A stretch of 5,875 nucleotides of DNA from an uncultured Clostridia bacterium. Its GTDB lineage: Bacteria; Bacillota; Clostridia; Oscillospirales; Acutalibacteraceae. The position numbers and the translations under genes are program-made. The notes under the pieces were generated by a model that worked only from the letters and a program-made list of their open reading frames with translations, was not told the DNA's origin and did not search any database. Numbering within the stretch: the stretch's first letter is position 1; each line of letters opens with the position of its first letter. The stretch lies in NCBI GenBank assembly GCA_947165115.1, contig CAMUZD010000115.1, forward strand, positions 1 through 5,875, read 5' to 3'. This document shows, piece after piece, positions 5,851-5,875 of this stretch.

Positions 5851-5875
5851 TGAAAATTCCTCCTGAATTGTGTTT

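Noticed and set aside
5567..5866. Plus-strand frame rich in Ser, Val and Ala
   Set aside because: It is the antisense image of the Glu/Thr/Ser-rich lipoprotein linker; its repetitiveness comes from that linker.

Overview
The window fits a low-to-mid-GC Bacillota genome, most likely a gut Clostridia member of the Oscillospiraceae/Ruminococcaceae type. The evidence is the strong AGGAGG-type ribosome binding sites, a lipoprotein with a lipobox and a long Thr/Glu/Ser/Ala/Pro-rich linker, a PduL-type phosphotransacylase, and coding GC near 50%. This placement is an inference from gene style; there is no rRNA or other marker to confirm it. Every supported gene is on the minus strand, so transcription runs from high to low coordinates.

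In transcription order: (1) a secreted lipoprotein of unknown function (5850-4942), followed after 19 bases by (2) pduL, phosphate acyltransferase (4922-4344). A rho-independent terminator (4328-4294) follows, and its T-tract almost touches the ribosome binding site of (3) a 440-residue calcineurin-like metallophosphoesterase (4284-2962). Next comes (4) a compact 452-bp unit (2956-2505): a DUF559 / Vsr-like nuclease gene enclosed by 52-bp inverted repeats, each able to form two hairpins. The window ends with (5) a tight deoC-deoD-deoB operon (2470-1), whose last gene runs off the left edge.

The deo genes form a complete route for salvaging purine (deoxy)nucleosides. DeoD phosphorolyses the nucleoside, DeoB moves the phosphate from C1 to C5 of the sugar, and DeoC splits deoxyribose 5-phosphate into acetaldehyde and glyceraldehyde 3-phosphate. 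PduL, a few kilobases upstream, could conserve energy from acetyl-CoA made from that acetaldehyde. That link is only suggestive, because the aldehyde dehydrogenase it needs is not in the window.

The most unusual part is the DUF559 unit. The reading frame fills the space between the two repeats almost exactly: its GTG start and TAA stop each touch the inner end of a repeat. The repeat arms differ mainly at positions that keep or strengthen the same hairpin, and the gene is clearly AT-richer than its neighbours. It looks like a small mobile or REP-like element carrying a PD-(D/E)XK nuclease, inserted between the phosphoesterase gene and the deo operon.
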